Assembly: GCF_000007725.1 (NCBI RefSeq)
Contig: NC_004545.1
Location: 434,001-498,000 of the forward strand
Origin: Buchnera aphidicola str. Bp (Baizongia pistaciae)
GTDB lineage: Bacteria > Pseudomonadota > Gammaproteobacteria > Enterobacterales > Enterobacteriaceae
Direction: 5' to 3'
Length of the DNA: 64,000 nucleotides
Shown here: one piece after another, positions 61,433 to 64,000 of the stretch
How positions within the stretch are numbered: position 1 is the stretch's first letter
How the letters are laid out: each line of letters starts with the position of its first letter
Translations under genes and position numbers: made by a program
The notes under the pieces: generated by a model
The model's input: only the letters and a program-made list of their open reading frames with translations
The model's database searches: none
Told to the model about the DNA's origin: nothing

Positions 61433-61884
61433 TATTAATAAGTAAGTATATGTTACAAAACAAAATGCAAAATTTATTTTAATTTACTAAACATAATTAT
61501 CAAAAAAGTACATTGTTTTTCTAAAATTTAAATACAAAAATTATTATTCCAATATTAATATTTATTTAAAAAAATATACTAAGAATATAAATATTAAATT
61601 TTAATAAGCATACTATTAAATTATAAAAAATTAAAAATTCTTACTTTTGAAGAAATATTCTATTATCTATTTAAATAAAATTTACTTTTTATTTAATATA
61701 AAAATAATGTTATTTCATATTTACTATTTAAACATAATTCAAAAATATAGTTTACTATAAAATAATAATATTAATTTTATAAAATTCTTTAAAATACTGA
61801 TTGCGTTATCTAAAAAATTACCAAAAAAAAAATAATAAATTAATAAAGAAATTATTATAAAAACAATTACTATAGGAACTATAT
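61433..61884. other. Gene-free spacer before mdlA
   Basis: This 452-base AT-rich sequence has no coding frame or tRNA recognised. E. coli has several genes between ppiD and mdlA, none visible here. The promoter for mdlAB should be in this stretch. Confidence 0.5.
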
Positions 61885-63624
61885 GTGCAACTACTTAAAC
61901 AACTAAAATGGTATTTCATACAAGAATACAAAAACTATACCATAGCAATATTCTTATTAATTTCTATTTCTATCTTGCAATTATATCCTCCAAAATTAAT
62001 AGGAATGCTAATAGATATTAGTATTAGAAAACAAACACAAAAAGCACCAATATTGCCTTTAATTTTAATAATTTTATTTATTTCCATAATTATTTATATT
62101 TTACGCTACATGTGGAGACTATTTTTATTCGGCGCATCCTATAAATTGGCTATCAAACTCAGAATTGAAATTTATAATTATTTATGTCAACAAAAAAACG
62201 ATTTTTATTTAAAACATAAAACAGGTGATCTAATCGCTAGAATTACCAACGATGTAGACAAAGTAGTATTCGCAGCTGGAGAAGGTGTCTTAACTCTAGT
62301 GGATTCTTTAATCATGGGAGTATCTGTCATTATAGTTATGATTACTCAAATAAGCTGGAAATTAACTATCATTTCTCTAATTCCTATGCCAATTATGGCT
62401 ATAATAATAAAACGTTTTGGTAAGAAATTATATTCGAGTTATCATGATGCTCAAACTACATTTTCGCATCTTAATAATTATGCGCAAGAAAATCTTAATA
62501 ATATCCACATGATTAAAGCATTTGGATTAGAAAATTACTATAGCAAAAAATTTCTTAAAATCGCTCATAAAACAAGAAAAAAAAATATAAAAATCGCAAA
62601 AATTGATTCAAAATTTAATCCAATAATTCACTTATTTATTTCAATTTCACACTTATTAGCTATCACTATTGGAAGTTATATGATTACATATAACGAAATT
62701 AGCACTGGAGAATTAATGAGTTTTATACTGTATCTAGGACTTATAATCTGGCCAATGTTAGCATTCGCATGGATGTTTAATATCATAGAAAGAGGAAGTG
62801 CATCATGGGATAGAATAAAATCAATGATTAATAACAATTTATTTATACATAAAAAAAAATATAAAAATATATCCAATATTCCAGGAATATTAGAAGTTAA
62901 AATTAATTATTTTAAATATTCCAAATCTAATAAAACAATATTAAAAAATATCAATTTTAAAATTCGTCCAGGACAAATACTAGGTATTTGTGGTCCTACT
63001 GGATCAGGAAAAAGTACACTATTAAAACTAATACAACGTCAAATTGAACTTTACGACGGAAAAATATCATATCATTCCATTCCTATTACACAATTTAATA
63101 TAGTAGAATGGCGAAAAAAAATGTCTATAGTTAATCAAACCACTTTTTTATTTTCAGATACAATTGCAAATAACATTAAATTAGGAAAGCCATATGCTTC
63201 ACAAAAAGAAATAGAACAAGCAACTACTTTTTCTGACCTTCATAATGACATTATGACGTTTCCTCAAGGGTACAATACACAAGTAGGAGAACGCGGAATT
63301 ATGTTATCAGGAGGACAAAAACAAAGAATATCAATCGCACGAGCGCTATTACTAAAATCAGAAATATTAATTTTAGATAATGCTCTATCATCAGTTGATA
63401 ACAAAACTGAAATAAATATTTTAGAAAACCTAAAGACTTGGAAAAAAAACAAGAATACTATCATAATGTGTACACATAGATTATCTTCATTAATAAACTC
63501 AGACCTAATAATCGTTATAGAAAATGGTTCTATAACACAAATTGGAAAACATAAGCTATTAATTCAAAATTTAAAACAATGGTATGGAAAAACATATTTA
63601 CATCAAAAATTATCCAATCATTAA
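61885..63624 (+). CDS. mdlA: ABC exporter half-transporter MdlA
   Basis: A multidrug-like ABC half-transporter with six membrane helices (residues about 1-320) followed by the nucleotide-binding domain, paired with MdlB. Walker A is GPTGSGKSTLLKL, the Q-loop is near IVNQTTFLFSD, the signature LSGGQKQRISIARALL and the switch CTHRLSS. The start is GTG at 61885 (VQLLKQLKWYFIQEY), aligning with E. coli MRLFAQLSWYF, with AGGAAC about 7 bases upstream; an out-of-frame ATG overlaps it. The residue after the Walker B Asp is Asn (ILDNALSSVD) where most exporters have Glu and E. coli MdlA has Asp. 579 residues (590 in E. coli). mdlB follows after 28 bases. Substrate unknown. Confidence 0.95.
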   Translation: MQLLKQLKWYFIQEYKNYTIAIFLLISISILQLYPPKLIGMLIDISIRKQTQKAPILPLILIILFISIIIYILRYMWRLFLFGASYKLAIKLRIEIYNYLCQQKNDFYLKHKTGDLIARITNDVDKVVFAAGEGVLTLVDSLIMGVSVIIVMITQISWKLTIISLIPMPIMAIIIKRFGKKLYSSYHDAQTTFSHLNNYAQENLNNIHMIKAFGLENYYSKKFLKIAHKTRKKNIKIAKIDSKFNPIIHLFISISHLLAITIGSYMITYNEISTGELMSFILYLGLIIWPMLAFAWMFNIIERGSASWDRIKSMINNNLFIHKKKYKNISNIPGILEVKINYFKYSKSNKTILKNINFKIRPGQILGICGPTGSGKSTLLKLIQRQIELYDGKISYHSIPITQFNIVEWRKKMSIVNQTTFLFSDTIANNIKLGKPYASQKEIEQATTFSDLHNDIMTFPQGYNTQVGERGIMLSGGQKQRISIARALLLKSEILILDNALSSVDNKTEINILENLKTWKKNKNTIIMCTHRLSSLINSDLIIVIENGSITQIGKHKLLIQNLKQWYGKTYLHQKLSNH

Positions 63625-63652
63625 AAAATAAAAATAAGGACAATTTTATAAA

Positions 63653-64000
63653 ATGAATAATGTTATAGATTTTTGGCCTACGTTAAAACGTCTATTATAT
63701 TATGGCACAAATGTCAAAAAATATCTAATACTCGGATTTACTTTGTTGTTATTTTCATCTATTTTTGAAGTTTTAAATCCAATACTTATTAGTTGTTTTA
63801 TTAAACATTACTTCATTAACAATACAGTTAATTATTCATTAAAAATTATTACATATTATTTAATTCTACAAATATTAGCAGCTATATTAAATTATCATCA
63901 AAACATAATCTTTAATAAGATATCCCTTACTGTCATTCAAAAATTACGTTATGATGTAATGTCTTCTACACTTCAACTTCCAATTAAAATGTTTGATCAA
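63653..64000 (+). CDS. mdlB: ABC exporter half-transporter MdlB, 5' part (cut by window edge)
   Basis: The frame from ATG 63653 is open to the window end (116 codons). It begins MNNVIDFWPTLKRLLYYG, matching the E. coli MdlB start, and continues with LISCFIKHYF, NYHQNIIFNKISLTVIQKLRYDVM and IKMFDQ in the first membrane half. A TAAGGA ribosome-binding site sits 12 bases upstream. The ATP-binding domain lies outside the window. Confidence 0.95.
   Translation, partial: MNNVIDFWPTLKRLLYYGTNVKKYLILGFTLLLFSSIFEVLNPILISCFIKHYFINNTVNYSLKIITYYLILQILAAILNYHQNIIFNKISLTVIQKLRYDVMSSTLQLPIKMFDQ

Overview
This window is ordinary chromosome from a strongly reduced, very AT-rich gammaproteobacterial endosymbiont. 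Gene content, Enterobacteriaceae-like gene order and reduced proteins such as a DNA polymerase I cut down to its 5'-3' exonuclease all point to Buchnera aphidicola, the obligate aphid symbiont. The number of decayed genes makes me think of a divergent lineage such as the Baizongia pistaciae strain, but that is recall and not something the sequence proves. I see no insertion sequence, prophage, CRISPR array or transferred island, and no novel multi-gene system.

Layout. Positions 1-578 hold the 3' end of eno and its terminator. Positions 650-3484 are a graveyard containing a decayed ftsB-ispD-ispF operon on the minus strand. Positions 3485-11510 carry mutS, dsbA, polA (exonuclease only), engB, typA and gmk. 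Positions 11638-17508 are all minus strand: thyA, lgt, lysA, lysS and prfB, the last with an intact programmed +1 frameshift. Positions 17745-27172 are all plus strand: ygfZ, miaB, ybeY, corC, leuS, holA and tusA, with large empty gaps after corC and holA. Positions 27390-33211 hold asd, yhgN, pgk, fba and mscS. Positions 33229-42024 are recC-recB-recD, followed by initiator tRNA-fMet. Positions 42422-44707 are ribE, ribD and nusB. Positions 44713-47380 are a decayed dxs and, very probably, a decayed ispA. Positions 47565-53977 hold yajR, tusE and the complete cyoABCDE operon. Positions 54308-64000 hold bolA, clpP, clpX, lon, ppiD, mdlA and the start of mdlB, with an empty slot where tig lies in E. 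coli.

How the genes fit together. The retained set covers translation and RNA modification (lysS, leuS, prfB, miaB, ybeY, tusA, tusE, initiator tRNA), amino-acid synthesis for the host (asd and lysA of the lysine branch), riboflavin synthesis, glycolysis, cytochrome bo oxidase respiration, RecBCD, and an envelope and protein quality-control set (lgt, dsbA, ppiD, clpXP, lon).

The most interesting pattern is that isoprenoid precursor genes at two separate loci are dead: ispD and ispF at about 1-2.2 kb, and dxs plus probably ispA at about 44.7-47.4 kb. Consumers of isoprenoids (cyoE, the quinol-oxidising cyo complex, miaB acting on i6A tRNA) remain intact. This suggests that the symbiont draws isoprenoid intermediates from its host or another source. 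Other points worth checking are a PpiD lacking its parvulin domain, a degenerate LeuRS editing segment, a MdlA Walker B change, a DsbA with a CPYC active site, and long poly(A) tracts inside essential genes.
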